The notes: a model not told the origin generated them from the sequence alone. A stretch of DNA of 64,000 nucleotides from Tetraselmis striata (GCA_006384855.1 VCJN01000275.1:62001-126000); one strand, 5' to 3'; positions 45,401-56,570 are shown, counted from the stretch's first letter. Numbers and translations: made by a program.

Positions 45401-47251
45401 GAGGAAGAACAGCCCACGGTGGAGATGGATCTAGATGAGCAACAAGAGCACCCAGCGCAGACAGGCATCAGTGATCAGCACAGCAGACCCATCCGGGAGA
45501 GACGACCCCCAGCTCGGTATCAGGCCATGATGGCATGCGGCAGCATCTGTTTGGACCGTGACCCATCTGACCCCCAACCAGATTATGCCAGCTATCCTCC
45601 AGACCCCAGCGGCGAGAGCAACATGCAGCAGACAGTTGCACTCTTGAGTGCTGCGGGCATACCTACACCTCGCAACTTCAAAGAGGCGATGAGCCCAGAA
45701 TTCCGCGACCTCTGGAAACCAGCCATCCACAAGGAGTATGAGGGTCTGATGGCCAACCGTACATGGGAACTAGTTGACTGCCCACCTGGTGCGACAATCC
45801 TACCCAATCAGTGGGTCTTTGTGGCCAAGGCAGCACCTGATGGCACTCTGGACAAGGCGAAAGCCAGAGCTGTTGTATGTGGCAACTACCAGAAAGATGG
45901 AGACACGTGCAAGGAAACATACGCACCTGTCATCCGCATTTCCAGTCTGCGGGTCTTCTTCACCATCGTGGCCGCCATGCAGCTCCACCTCCGGCAGCTT
46001 GATGCTGTGGCGGCGTACCTCAACGCTTCCATTCCGGCAGATGAGTATCTGTACATGCGACAGCTTCAGGGGTTTGATGATGGTTCTGGCAGAGTCTGCA
46101 GACTTCTCAAATGTCTGTATGGCCTCCGCCAGTCTGGCAGATACTGGTGCAAGCTGTTGGCCATGTGGCTAATCAGTGTCGGCTGGATCCAATGCAAGGC
46201 AGACCCATGCATCTTCATCCTACGGCAGGGAGAAATCTACGCTGCCATGGGAGTCTATGTGGACGACATGGAACTGGCTGGCAATGACGACACTTGGTTG
46301 GACAGCTTTGAAACTGACTTGCGTAATCGGTTCGTGGTCAAGAGACAACACGACCCTTGGGTTATTGGGATGTCCGTGTCCTACGATCGACCCAACCGAC
46401 GCATCACCCTCACACAGACAGCCTACATCAAGGAGATTCTGGAGAGATTCGGCATGCTTGACTGCAAGAAGTCCGACGTACCTATGGTGGCCGACTTCTG
46501 CAAACAGCCACTTACCAGTGTCTCCGAATCACCCTTGCTGGACGCTGATGGTCGGTCACAGTACGTGCGACTGATGGGCTGCCTCCTGTACGTCAGCACT
46601 TGCACTCGACCAGACATCACGACGGCCCTCAGTATCCTGGGCAGTGTTCAGAAGGAGCCACGTGTGATGCACATGACAGCGCTTAAGAAGGTGTTACGAT
46701 ACCTGAAAGGCACTATGCATCGTGGCATCACTCTGGGTGCCGACTCGACTGATAACCTGCGACTGGTCGGCTATGCAGATGCCGACTTCGCCGCCGACCT
46801 AATCCAGCGCCGATCCCGTGGTGGGTACCTGTTCCGTCTCGGAGATCACGGGGCATGCAGCTACAAGTCGGCTCTTATGCCCACGGCGACGCAGGAAACC
46901 GGTGGCGGCATTGCACAGTCGACTGTCGATGCCGAGACAGTGTCATTGGCACAGGCGATCAAAGATGGCATTCACCTCAAAATGCTCGTCTCTGAGATCC
47001 TTGGTAGTCCGGTGCAACCACTCATCATGATGGAGGACAACCAAGGGGCGATCAGCTACGCCACAAACGCCGTCATCAGTGATAGGACGAAACACATTGA
47101 TGTCAAGTGGCACTTTGTCAAAGACCATGTGGAGGCAGGCACAGTCGGGGTCAACTACATCGCCACCGACCTCAACACAGCGGACATGATGACCAAACCC
47201 CTGCCTCGACCTGCACTGGAGAAGCACGCCCGCTTTGCTATGGGCTGGTGA
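42425..47251 (+). CDS. Copia gag-pol polyprotein (1608 aa)
   Basis: One frame encodes all element proteins. A coiled N-terminus is followed by a gag region (about 165-360, FTTWKHLFLSFINTSVPEV...). The zinc knuckle CGSCGEKHLTSQC at about 406-418 has CX2CX3HX4C spacing. The aspartic protease motif is WIADSAC at about 518-524 (DSA in place of the usual DSG). The integrase has an HKRLGHP...CHSC zinc region from about 673, with catalytic D738, D813 and E847 (SVDTLGP, FDRDSIFE, HGKIERP). Reverse transcriptase spans about 1120-1370 with QLDAVAAYLNA and YVDD at about 1278-1281. RNase H has GYADADFA, STVDAETVSLAQA, EDNQGA and RTKHIDVKWHF. There is no frameshift or stop between gag and pol, so their ratio must be set another way (proteolysis or RNA processing). 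Confidence 0.97.
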   Translation: MADDSPTRPGNTTIPPGLGIAVDTGKSLPGSSDQPRLDLVARLEHQISNLEQRQDFQHGEMQSEMHAVTDQLSQSQADFMAEQRDLMADVRRMFASMSRHTPTAGQSPTAAPPPPQSRTSVDRATGRTGYLGVSAPYRAPARRQTISAADLADGRIWARRGPQRGIDQLGRALKFTPPMLQRSSDFTTWKHLFLSFINTSVPEVMEQMILLDPNDPNIDPQLQSYLYHTLVQIAQHHPSATSELKNLSQSTAVNRGAIAWDNMCHRLDRQDVHHTMSLLDEVNRTLDKNSTESLVDFLDRKWEAIQAYDAAMEVTEQLRDSLLIPTVLNALPAKYDTIKTVVAGNVDLHRCTAAELFAELRVHAKLCSTPAPSAPAPSVGTAAFLTAQNPPRTARRIHKSPWFGKCGSCGEKHLTSQCTASDSVILTFQRAKIKALKIKYPGDSQTKASTGAALAAFEDDNTAAVTDQPSDDTDAGDELTLEEEEMLLSGVTTLTTAPPTLVAFFSKLSNAPSVSQAWIADSACAPQNVTAHKSDFETFRIESNKGELGGVGTVIEGSGTVAIRATLTSGGYCTLRMPAVYCPSLLNTNSMGVGRLLSVSWLQKHLPGTIHFPGGTDYGTVTMDAGVVRLRGYNGLYLLDLAPADGAAPTHAGQQDSIAMLSATVKDSAVLWHKRLGHPGMGTVQAQHHNGVPAVPAFPTDVRNLPCHSCLLNKATAAIANREPTALPDACCSQLSVDTLGPIHITSPGGYRWTISIICRLSRFQWHRHLRTKEAAEVLTAMRSMLNEVRHYYLKYWAESSGPFAPEVRFDRDSIFETDAMDALVGGIGGRTEWTAPYYHHQHGKIERPWRTIRDSATSMMADMSVPSRLWATAISTAFWLKNRRAVTAAGNSDGRQTPLSVLTKGNVDSHIDKARVYGCKVFVKVPDGTRKKLDSKAWTGIFVGYPGSAPGWMVLNPTTGRVTVSVHVRFLENESGFAPDPHTDSSIILEAEEEQPTVEMDLDEQQEHPAQTGISDQHSRPIRERRPPARYQAMMACGSICLDRDPSDPQPDYASYPPDPSGESNMQQTVALLSAAGIPTPRNFKEAMSPEFRDLWKPAIHKEYEGLMANRTWELVDCPPGATILPNQWVFVAKAAPDGTLDKAKARAVVCGNYQKDGDTCKETYAPVIRISSLRVFFTIVAAMQLHLRQLDAVAAYLNASIPADEYLYMRQLQGFDDGSGRVCRLLKCLYGLRQSGRYWCKLLAMWLISVGWIQCKADPCIFILRQGEIYAAMGVYVDDMELAGNDDTWLDSFETDLRNRFVVKRQHDPWVIGMSVSYDRPNRRITLTQTAYIKEILERFGMLDCKKSDVPMVADFCKQPLTSVSESPLLDADGRSQYVRLMGCLLYVSTCTRPDITTALSILGSVQKEPRVMHMTALKKVLRYLKGTMHRGITLGADSTDNLRLVGYADADFAADLIQRRSRGGYLFRLGDHGACSYKSALMPTATQETGGGIAQSTVDAETVSLAQAIKDGIHLKMLVSEILGSPVQPLIMMEDNQGAISYATNAVISDRTKHIDVKWHFVKDHVEAGTVGVNYIATDLNTADMMTKPLPRPALEKHARFAMGW

Positions 47252-47311
47252 GCACACTCCGGAAGTGACGACGCCACACGGGTCCCGTTTTGGAACCCCC
47301 GGTGTACCGTC

Positions 47312-47320
47312 GAGGGGGGC
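47312..47320 (+). promoter_or_regulatory. Polypurine tract
   Basis: GAGGGGGG followed by C abuts the 3' LTR, the usual site for plus-strand priming in LTR retrotransposons. Confidence 0.7.
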
Positions 47321-47635
47321 TGTTGGAGTATGTGCTCTGACAGGTCCTTCTGGCAATCTACTGATACCAATATCAGTAGATGGCGTGCTGCGCGCGCGTC
47401 CGGACTTCACATCCGACCCGAGCAAGACAAGACAATAGTACTGTAGATATCGTAGATTACAGGACTAGTATCAGCACGCTGCTAGTGCGCGCGCCCCGCC
47501 CATCCTAATAGGCTCGGCCCGCGCAGCTGCTCTGCTCACTTCATTAGTCCCAGCAGCTCGAGCCCGGCTCGCTGCACCCACTGTAAGTAGCTCCGAGCAC
47601 TTCCACCTTCCATCACTCATCGGTTGAGCCGTTCA
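47321..47635 (+). repeat. Copia 3' LTR (315 bp)
   Basis: Same length and, by eye, same sequence as the 5' LTR; followed by the CCCCC target-site duplication. Confidence 0.97.
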
Positions 47636-47640
47636 CCCCC

Positions 47641-48474
47641 GGCTGGGGATGGGGGCGGGGATCGTGCACGGGTGGCGACTTGGTAGCCTTGGCCCCACCC
47701 ATGCTGCCACTGCCGCGGAGGAGCAGTGTGAGCTGGACACCGGCGTCTCACGTCGTTGATGGTCCGGTCAACTCCCCGTTCGCTGTTCTTTGAGCACCCT
47801 CTCCCTTCCCGTCATGTCGGCGCCTCCACATCACATTCGGCCTAGTGCCGCCATTGGAGTGGCCCGGGATGTTGTGCTGGGAAGGGAGTTCTACGTTTGG
47901 CGGAAAAGGACGCGGCCGAGCTGGCGGCGGATTTGGCGTTGGGTGGTCTGCGTCTGTTGCACGCCTGTGGCGCCCCGTTCTGGGTTGGACCCCCCCACTT
48001 CCGCTCCTTGCTCCGAGACCTCAACTTCGAAGCTCCTTTCCTGTCGGCGCCTTCACATCACATTCGGCCTAGTGCCGCTATTGGAGTGGCCCGGGATTGT
48101 GTGCTGGGGAGAGCGTCCCTACTGCGTGGAGCGGCGGCTGGCTGGTGGCGATGCCTGGTCGGTGACTACCATGGCGGTTCCCGCCTCTGTTGGCCCGTAG
48201 CTGGATTTCCTTCTGGATTTCTGTATGGATTTCTTGAATTTTGCAGCTGGCTCATGTAATCATTCATGTAAAACGAACTCTACGGGGTAGACACGGTATG
48301 TCACGACCTCCTTACCTCAAATCATCCCCGGTACTGCATAGGGGCTCCGTAAAAACAAAGTTTTCAAATGAGCGCATTAAATAATACTTTTGAGCTTATT
48401 AAGTACCCCAACCCAGAATGAAGCATTAACTATTGTGGATCTCGGTGATCCACAATACACGGATAGATCTACAC
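47641..48474. other. Non-coding stretch with 227-bp-period duplication
   Basis: The segment tgtcggcgcctccacatcac at 47815 recurs, slightly changed, at 48042, each extending about 75 bp through ggcctagtgccgc and gtggcccgggat. Overlapping open frames run through both copies in several phases, so they are not credible genes. This DNA was contiguous with 41.6 kb before the copia insertion. Confidence 0.6.
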
Positions 48475-49027
48475 TGTTGGACCCCGGGTACCCCGGTACC
48501 CCGAATCCGCTTTTTCTCTCTGTGAAATCCGCATTTTTCCAGTGAACAGCTGGCTGCCGTACATGTGCCTACCTTGGACCGTATGGCAGAAGTACGGCAC
48601 CCAGTTGTTACCAAAGCATGGCACCTAGGCATCTTTGCCAGTTGGCCTTCTTATACGGAGAGGTGTCCGTCCTAATTGACACCTAGCCGGCTGGTATAAA
48701 TTGCCAGCCTCGGCTCCTTGTAATTCAGTCAACTGCTTTTCCAGAAATATTCCGACTCACCCTTTCACTCTCGTGACAGTGCCACTCAGCCATCACCACG
48801 GCGACAACGACTACCTTTCGTCCATCGCCCACGGCTCATAGCAGCCCTTTGCCTTCCCAGTTTGCATCTCGCTTGCTGGCACTCGACGTGATTCGACGCA
48901 TGCACGCCGACTCTCGCCGACTCTCTTTCCATGAGTGACAGTGCCACTCAGCCATCACTTCGACAATCTCCCTCCGACATACACAGTGTTTAGATATACT
49001 GCCATAGGTACTGTTTCGCACCTAACA
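48475..49027 (+). repeat. Possible solo LTR
   Basis: The segment begins TGTTGGACCCCGGG, carries TATAAAT at about 48696 within ggctggtataaattgcc, and ends CACCTAACA. These are the usual LTR marks (TG...CA ends, promoter inside). A 23-bp stretch (gtgacagtgccactcagccatcac) occurs twice inside, at about 48774 and 48937. The 5-bp flanks do not match, so the borders or the call may be wrong. Confidence 0.35.
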
Positions 49028-50990
49028 ATCCGTACAGCATAAACTACGTTATCATCACCTGCCAAACCACTGGTTTAGTCATCCTCGTATCTGGGTCCGC
49101 GTCCTCGCGGCCGTGCCATGCTGGCGGAACCGGTACCTGTAGCAATCCCAAGTAGCGACTACACGGTGTGACGGTGTGACGCCTACAGGTACGCGCCAAC
49201 GCGGGGTCGATGCGCCTCCCAGCTGCGTCGCTTCATGCCGGAGCGGCCAGATGTTCGAGCTATTGTGCGACGCCACCTCCGTTTGTGACGCCCCGCTATG
49301 GCGCACTGCCTTCGGTGCGGGCCGGTTCTCGTTCGGATCGTCCAAAAGTCCAAAACTCATGCGCAAGCGCGGGGGGTTTCCGGTCAGACAATAGCAGCAG
49401 CAAACATTAAAAAAAAAAAAAAAAAGGACTATCGCCCGACTACGAGGGTTCTGTCCTCGTACATCCGGTAGATGATGAGCGCAACAGGCAGCCGAGAAAA
49501 GAGACGGACAGTTTGAGACTTTTCGACATGAGCGCCGAGTTATAAAAAAGCCGATTAGCCAGTAATTATACATGGTGTGGCCGCGTGCTTGTTGTAGCAG
49601 CCCCGCTCCATCAACTCCGTCGATTCATATGGGATACAGTAGTCGCTATAGTTTCGTGCCTCGAGATCGACAGCGACAGCAGCAGCATCAGGGCTGCGGC
49701 CCATGCGCGTGCCGTCCAGCAGACGAGAGAGGCTCATGAGCCTGCTGTACCGGTAGGTTTTCTGCGGGGCATAGGTAACCCTAAATCATCTTCCATTTTA
49801 TGTCATCCTATCAATCAGGAAGCTTCTGGATCATGACGACAGCTCTAATGACAGCACAGAATTGCGAATTTATGATACAGAGCACGTACCGGCACCTACA
49901 GCTCCGCGCTCAGCTCGCCCGTACGTTTATAATCTTTTTGCTGCTGATCCAGCGAAATAATACCGAATCTGTTGCGGAAACGCGGATAAGTATCTCCGTG
50001 ATGGTTGTCGTCGTCAGCATCGCTCGATGTGTATGGATGATGCTGGCAGTTGCTGACGCCAGAGCCGAGTAAGCCCGCGAGTTTTCCGACGTTTTTATCA
50101 CGTCCGCTCGACGAATCGATGTCTGAACTCCGAAAAAGACGGAGAATCTATCCGCCACGAAAGGATTTCATCAGACCCGCGCGACGCGCATATATCATCA
50201 TCTGCGGGCTACGTGCCCGACAAACACTGGAGTAGACTACGCGCTGTGAATCTTATTGCGCGCTCATCAGGAGGCTTCAGGGATATTAATAGTCACCCGC
50301 GCACAAACGCAGCCCATGTCCCTCCCTCCCACCCCCTTTCTCTATCAAGATGAACATGAAATAGCTACCATCGAGCAGCTGGCGTCGTCATGGACGCATC
50401 AATATGGCTCCAAACCAATCGGTGAGCCCCGCTGTTGCGAAAGCTCGCGTGCGACCGTGGCAGCTGCGCCCGGCGCGTCGCTCCGTGCCGCCCGTTAGTC
50501 TCGCCGCCCGGCGCAGGAATTGTCCACCGCGTTAACGCCGTCCGGCCGGCCAGCTCTCAGCGTCGACTCCGAGACGCTGCGTCGAGCCACGCCGAGCCGA
50601 GTTGTCCGACCCCGCTATTTGAATGCGCTAGTCGGCAGAGCTTTCTGCACGCGCACGACGTTGAACAGCATCCGTCGACAAGTCGTCGCGTCGAGTCGTC
50701 GAGTCATAGGGTCGACGAACAAGTGCTCACTACCGGATCATCTGCGTCCCTGTTGCCCGCCGGCAGACGAATTTCACCGATACTCGCAGGAAATAAATCA
50801 TGGGCCGTCTACAAGCGAAGCAACAGTCGGTGCTCCGTCCTCCGAGGTGAACCCCGCCGCGCCCACGCCACTGTTTGGCGTGTTATATTATTTCTACAAA
50901 TACTCGCATCCCTGTCCGCAATTTCTCTAGCATTGCGAGTATTCTCTCCTGCCCTCTCGGTGCTCTCGACATGATATCAGCGGTCGCCTT
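49028..50990. other. Intergenic, no supported gene
   Basis: It contains a run of 17 A at 49409-49425 and several open frames with no recognisable feature. The frames at 50256-50974 are in GC-rich sequence but look random in composition. Confidence 0.4.
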
Positions 50991-51480
50991 GAAGTTAGGG
51001 TATTTTAAAATATGCTATTATGCGTTCTCGACTGGCGTTCTCTGCCCATAGCTCCTTGATATCCCGCGTTGTCGACCAACCTCGACTCCTGCGGCTAAAA
51101 CCCTGACTGCTTACAAGTGCTACGCTATACCGACTACATGATATTGGCGATATCGGGGTCGCCTAGAAGTTAGGGTATTCGAAAATATGCCCCTGATGCG
51201 TTCTCAACGGCTGCCGTCCTCTGTGGATAGTAATGCATACCGCATTACTATCCCGTCGTTACCGACTCCTCCGGTCGAAACTTAACTGCTGCTTGTATAC
51301 TGCTGGTACTCGACATCGGCGGCGGTCATCGGCGGCCGCACAGAAGTTAGGGTATTTGAAAATTTTGCCCATTTATGCGTTCTCGACTGCCGTTCTTTGT
51401 CCATAGCGAGTACTTCCTCGATATCCCGGTATCGACTAATTTCAGCCGAAACCCTAATTGCTACTCTAGCCATAATGCCT
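50991..51480. repeat. Three-copy tandem repeat, ~176-bp period
   Basis: The word gaagttagggtatt starts copies at 50991, 51166 and 51343 (spacing 175 and 177). Each is followed by aaaatatgcc/aaaattttgcc, then atgcgttctcgactg-like sequence and gatatcccg. The copies are diverged but clearly collinear. The third is probably incomplete. Confidence 0.85.
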
Positions 51481-52980
51481 TCTGTGACCCTCTGTCGCAC
51501 TTCCTTGCCTTTCTCGCCGTTCTAAATTATCTCGCCATACATATAAAATCCGCTGCACTATATACCTTTCCGAGTCGTCGTCGCTCTCGACGCTGCTACG
51601 AGTACCTTTCGGACCGTCGCCCGACCTTCGAGAGTCGATCATGATGCAAGCACGGGCCGTCTCGGCGTCCGAATCACGGTCGCCTTTCCGATTGACAACA
51701 ATTATCGTGTAAATATATTTTAAACATTACATGGTATTATTGTTATTATTACTGTAAGTATTGATATTAGTTTTAGTATTAGTATTAGTATTGCTAGACT
51801 ATATTATTAACATTTTTTTATTACTATTAGTATTAGTTTTATTTAGTAGTATTATTATTCTGGTATTAGTGTTAGTATTAGTGTTAGTATTAGTATAAGT
51901 GTTAATATTATTGTTAATATAATTAGTAGTATTATTATCATTATTATTCTCATCCTTATTATGTCATATTATGTCATACTATTTTATATTATGTATCATT
52001 CCGGTACACATAGTGATAAAATAATATATATATATATATATATTTTTCAACTTTTGCGTACTTGCAATGCCTTCTCTGCATCCCTGTTCATTTTGAACCT
52101 GGGTTTTATGTTAACATTCGACACTGGATGCAATGTGATACCGCTTGCAGATGACACCAGACCAAGACAAGCTCCACTCCGTTGAGCCGCTGTCTGTCTT
52201 CCCCTTCCCAAGCAGACCAAGGCACAGCAACCTCCACCCGCAGTGCCACTGCGTGCCTCTGTGCACACTGAGCTGTCTGCGCAGATGATGACTCCAGCCT
52301 GATGTGGCGTCGCCACGGAGCCGACTACTGGAGTCAACAGCGTGACGAAGCTTCGCCATCCACGACAAGTGCTCCATCATTGGCAAGCTCTCATCCTGCA
52401 CCTGATGTAGCTATGCTGGGTCCCCCGTGTCCTGCTGGTTGGCTGTAGCTGTGCAGCGGCGGCGGCGGCAGCAGCGAGTCTACGGCAGTCATCGAATGTT
52501 TTCTCTCGAGGGCCAGCTTCGTACTAACTCTCAGGTTACCGCCGTTACAATGGCGAGCTGTGCAGACTCTGGGTTTTCCCTCATATGTGTTCATATGTCG
52601 CTAGATGGGCCATGTCTCTGGTGGACGGTAGCGCTCTTCATACCCGCTAGACCCAACGAGGCTCGTCCCAAGGTCTGTCCTACCGGCTTCAGGTCTGCAG
52701 CAGATTTTACATCCAGTTCGCGCGCCAGCGGCCAGTCGCCTCCGGAGTCCTCCTCCCCCCCCCCCCCCCCCCCCCCCCGCGCCCTCTTCTCCCAACCCCA
52801 ACACACAGATGCAACGCTCTAGCCAAGCAACGTAGAGGCAGCAAGCCCTAGAAGCATGAGCACCGCCCCGTCAACAGGTCCGTATCTTTTTGGGGTCATT
52901 CTCTTGGTACTCTATTGGCTCGAGATGCCTACCTTGCACCTATCTACATACCTTGCGTAATTTTGCGCTCAGTGCTGGGA
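51481..52980. other. Intergenic: TTA/TAG low-complexity block and C-run
   Basis: From about 51710 to 51960 the plus strand is a degenerate (ATT/AGT)n repeat (tattagtattagt), and (AT)n follows at about 52022-52044. A C-run lies at about 52757-52778. No gene is recognised between them. Confidence 0.6.
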
Positions 52981-55900
52981 TAGTGCGATGGGCTCGTGAC
53001 CCGCTCTTGCAGAGGTAGCCTGGCGCTTGAGGCTTTGTACGACCCAAGCCATGTCAGAGATATCGTCGCAGCATGGTTCATCCTTTGGGTACTCTTTTGG
53101 TTCGTCATGCCTGCCTAGTGTACACTTCTGTGGTTTGTGCTGGGACAGCGCGATGGGCTCGTGACCCGCTCTTGCAGAGGTAGCCTGGCGCTCGAGACTG
53201 TGTACGACCCAAGCCACGCCAGAGGTATCGTCGTAGCATGGTTCATCCTTTGGGTACTCTTTTGGTTCGTCATGCCTGCCTAGTGTGAACTTCCATGGTT
53301 TCTGCTGGGACAGCGCGATGGGCTCGTGACCCGCACTTGCAGAGGTAGCCTGGCGCTCGACGCTGTGTACGACCCAAGCCACGCCAGAGGTATCGTCGCA
53401 GCATGGTTCATCCTTTGGGTACTCTTTTAGTTTGCTTGGGTTATGCTGGGACAGCGATATGGGCTCGTGACCCGCTCTTGCAGAGGTAGCCTGGCTCTCG
53501 AGACTGTGTACAACCCAAGCCACGCCAGAGGTATCGTCGCAGCATGGTTCATCCTTTCGGTACTCTTTTGGTTCGTCATGCCTGCCTAGTGTACACTTCC
53601 GCGGTTTGTGCTGGGACAGCGCGATGGGCTCGTGACCCGCTCTTGCAGAGGTAGCCTGGCGCTCGACGCTGTGTACGACCCAAGCCACGCCAGAGGTATT
53701 GTCGCAGCATGGTTCATCCTCTAGGTACTCTTTTGGCTCTCTGCCTGCCTAGTGTACACATCCGCGGTTTGTGCTGGGACAGCGATATGGGCTCGTGACC
53801 CGCTCTTGCAGAGGTAGCCTGGCGCTCGAGGCTTTGTGCGACCCAAGCCACGCCAGAGGTATCGTCGCAGCATGGTTCATCCTTTGGGTACTCTTTTAGT
53901 TTGCTTGGGTTATGCTGGGACAGCGCGATGGGCTCGTGACCCGCTCTTGCAGAGGTAGCCTGGCGCTCGAGGCTTTGTACGACCCAAGCCACGCCAGAGG
54001 TATCGTCGCAGCATGGTTCATCCTTTCGGTACTCTTTTGGTTCGTCATGCCTGCCTAGTGTACACTTCCGTGGTTTGTGCTGGGACAGCGCGATGGGCTC
54101 GTGACCCGCTCTTGCAGAGGTAGCCTGGCGCTCGAGGCTTTGTGCGACCCAAGCCACGCCAGAGGTATCGTCGCAGCATGGTTCATCCTCTAGGTACTCT
54201 TTTGGCTCTCTGCCTGCCTAGTGTACACATCCGCGGTTTGTGCTGGGACAGCGATATGGGCTCGTGACCCGCTCTTGCAGAGGTAGCCTGGCGCTCGAGG
54301 CTTTGTGCGACCCAAGCCACGCCAGAGGTATCGTCGCAGCATGGTTCATCCTTTGGGTACTCTTTTAGTTTGCTTGGGTTATGCTGGGACAGCGCGATGG
54401 GCTCGTGACCCGCTCTTGCAGAGGTAGCCTGGCGCTCGACGCTGTGTACGACCCAAGCCACGCCAGAGGTATCGTCGCAGCCTGGTTGATCCTCTAGGTA
54501 CTCTTTTGGCTCTCTGCCTGCCTAGCGTACACTTCCGCGGTTTGTGCTGGGACAGCGCGATGGGCTCGTGAACCGCTCTTGCAGAGGTAGCCTGGCGCTC
54601 GACGCTGTGTACGACCCAAGCCACACCAGAGGTATCGTCGCAGCATGGTTCATCCTTTGGGTACTCTTTTGGTTCGTCATGCCTGCCTAGTATACACTTC
54701 GTGGTTTATGTCGGGGCAGCGCGTTGGGCTCGTGACCCGCTCTTGCAGAGGTAGCCTGGCTCTCGAGACTGTGTACGACCCAAGCCACACCAGAGGTATC
54801 GTCCCTGCCTGGTTCATCCTTTGGGTACTCTTTTGGTTTGCTATGCCTGCCTAGTATACACTTCGTGGTTTATGTCGGGGCAGCGCGTTGGGCTCGTGAC
54901 CCGCTCTTGCAGAGGTAGCCTGGCTCTCGAGACTGTGTACGACCCAAGCCACGCCAGAGGTATCGTCGCAGCATGGTTCATCCTTTGGGTACTCTTTTAG
55001 TTTGCTATGCCTGCCTAGTGTGAACTTCCATGGTTTGTGCCGGGACAGCGCGATGGGCTCGTGACCCGCTCTTGCAGAGGTAGCCTGGTGCTCGAGGCTG
55101 TGTACGACCCAAGCCACGCCAGAGGTATCGTCGCAGCATGGTTCATCCTTTGGGTACTCTTTTGGTTCGTCATGCCTGCCTAGCGTACAATTCCATGGTT
55201 TGTGCCGGGACAGCGCGATGGGCTCGTGACCCGCTCTTGCAGAGGTAGCCTGGCGCTCGACGCTGTGTACGACCCAAGCCACGCCAGAGGTATCGTCGCA
55301 GCCTGGTTGATCCTCTAGGTACTCTTTTGGCTCTCTGCCTGCCTAGCGTACACTTCCGCGGTTTGTGCTGGGACAGCGCGATGGGCTCGTGAACCGCTCT
55401 TGCAGAGGTAGCCTGGCGCTCGACGCTGTGTACGACCCAAGCCACACCAGAGGTATCGTCCCTGCCTGATTCATCCTTTGGGTACTCTTTTGGTTCGTCA
55501 TGCCTGCCTAGTATACACTTCGTGGTTTATGTCGGGGCAGCGCGTTGGGCTCGTGACCCGCTCTTGCAGAGGTAGCCTGGCTCTCGAGACTGTGTACGAC
55601 CCAAGCCACGCCAGAGGTATCGTCGCAGCATGGTTCATCCTTTCGGTACTCTTTTGGTTTGCTATGCCTGCCTAGTGTACACTTCCATGGTTTGTGCCGG
55701 GACAGCGCGATGGGCTCGTGACCCGCTCTTGCAGAGGTAGCCTGGTGCTCGAGGCTGTGTACGACCCAAGCCACGCCAGAGGTATCGTCGCAGCATGGTT
55801 CATCCTTTGGGTACTCTTTTAGTTTGCTTGGATTATGCTGGGACAGCGATATGGGCTCGTGACCCGCTCTTGCAGAGGTAGCCTAACGCTCGAGGCTTTG

Positions 55901-56570
55901 TACGACCCAAGCCACGCCAGAGGTATTGTCACAGCATGGTTCATCCTTTGGGTACTCTTTTGGTTCGTTATGCCTGCCTAGTATACACTTCGTGGTTTAT
56001 GTCGGGGCAGCGCGTTGGGCTCGTGACCCGCTCTTGCAGAGGTAGCCTGGCGCTCGACGCTGTGTACGACCCAAGCCACGCCAGAGGTATCGTCCCTGCC
56101 TGATTCATCCTTTGGGTACTCTTTTGGTTCGTCATGCCTGCCTAGTATACACTTCGTGGTTTATGCCGGGGCAGCGCGTTGGGCTCGTGACCCGCTCTTG
56201 CAGAGGTAGCCTGGTGCTCGAGGATGTGTACAACCCAAGCCACGCCAGAGGTATCGTCGCAGCATGGTTCATCCTTTGGGTACTCTTTTGGTTTGCTATG
56301 CCTGCCTAGTGTGAACTTCCATGGTTTGTGCCGGGACAGCGCGATGGGCTCGTGACCCGCTCTTGCAGAGGTAGCCTGGTGCTCGAGGCTGTGTACGACC
56401 CAAGCCACGCCAGAGGTATCGTCGCAGCATGGTTCATCCTTTGGGGACTCTTTTGGTTCGTTATGCCTGCCTAGTGTGAACTTCCATGGTTTCTGCTGGG
56501 ACAGCGCGATGGGCTTGTGACCCGCTCTTTGCAGAGGTAGCCTGGCGCTCGAGGCTTTGTACGACCCACC
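52981..56570. repeat. Satellite array, 163-165-bp unit, 23 copies
   Basis: The anchor word gcagaggtagcct occurs 23 times from 53009 to 56531. Spacing is 163-166 bp, with four 141-bp intervals caused by a 24-bp deletion (ending at 53480, 53949, 54418 and 55872). Copies are about 90% or more alike. The minus strand stays open through several units (for example 53688-52969 and 55282-54851), because the 165-bp unit is a multiple of three. The repeated peptide (AWVVHSLERQATSARAGHEP...) has no known domain. The array ends abruptly at about 56570 in a C-rich segment. Confidence 0.95.

Larger units (their letters stand above)
41699..47635 (+). mobile_element. Complete Ty1/copia LTR retrotransposon, recent insertion
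   Basis: The element is 5937 bp with two 315-bp LTRs that look identical base for base, TG...CA ends, a primer-binding site, one uninterrupted gag-pol frame and a purine tract. The host bases CCCCC lie immediately before (41694-41698) and after (47636-47640) the element, a 5-bp target-site duplication. Identical LTRs and an intact frame imply a very young, possibly still mobile copy. Domain order (integrase before reverse transcriptase) places it in copia rather than gypsy. Confidence 0.97.

Noticed and set aside
49409-49425. Run of 17 A considered as the tail of a LINE/SINE or processed gene
   Set aside because: No upstream coding or SINE-like promoter sequence and no target-site duplication found by eye.
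52981-56570. Array considered as CRISPR, tRNA or 5S rRNA cluster
   Set aside because: Units are 163-165 bp with no short-repeat/unique-spacer pattern, no clear A/B boxes, and no cloverleaf or 5S-like sequence.
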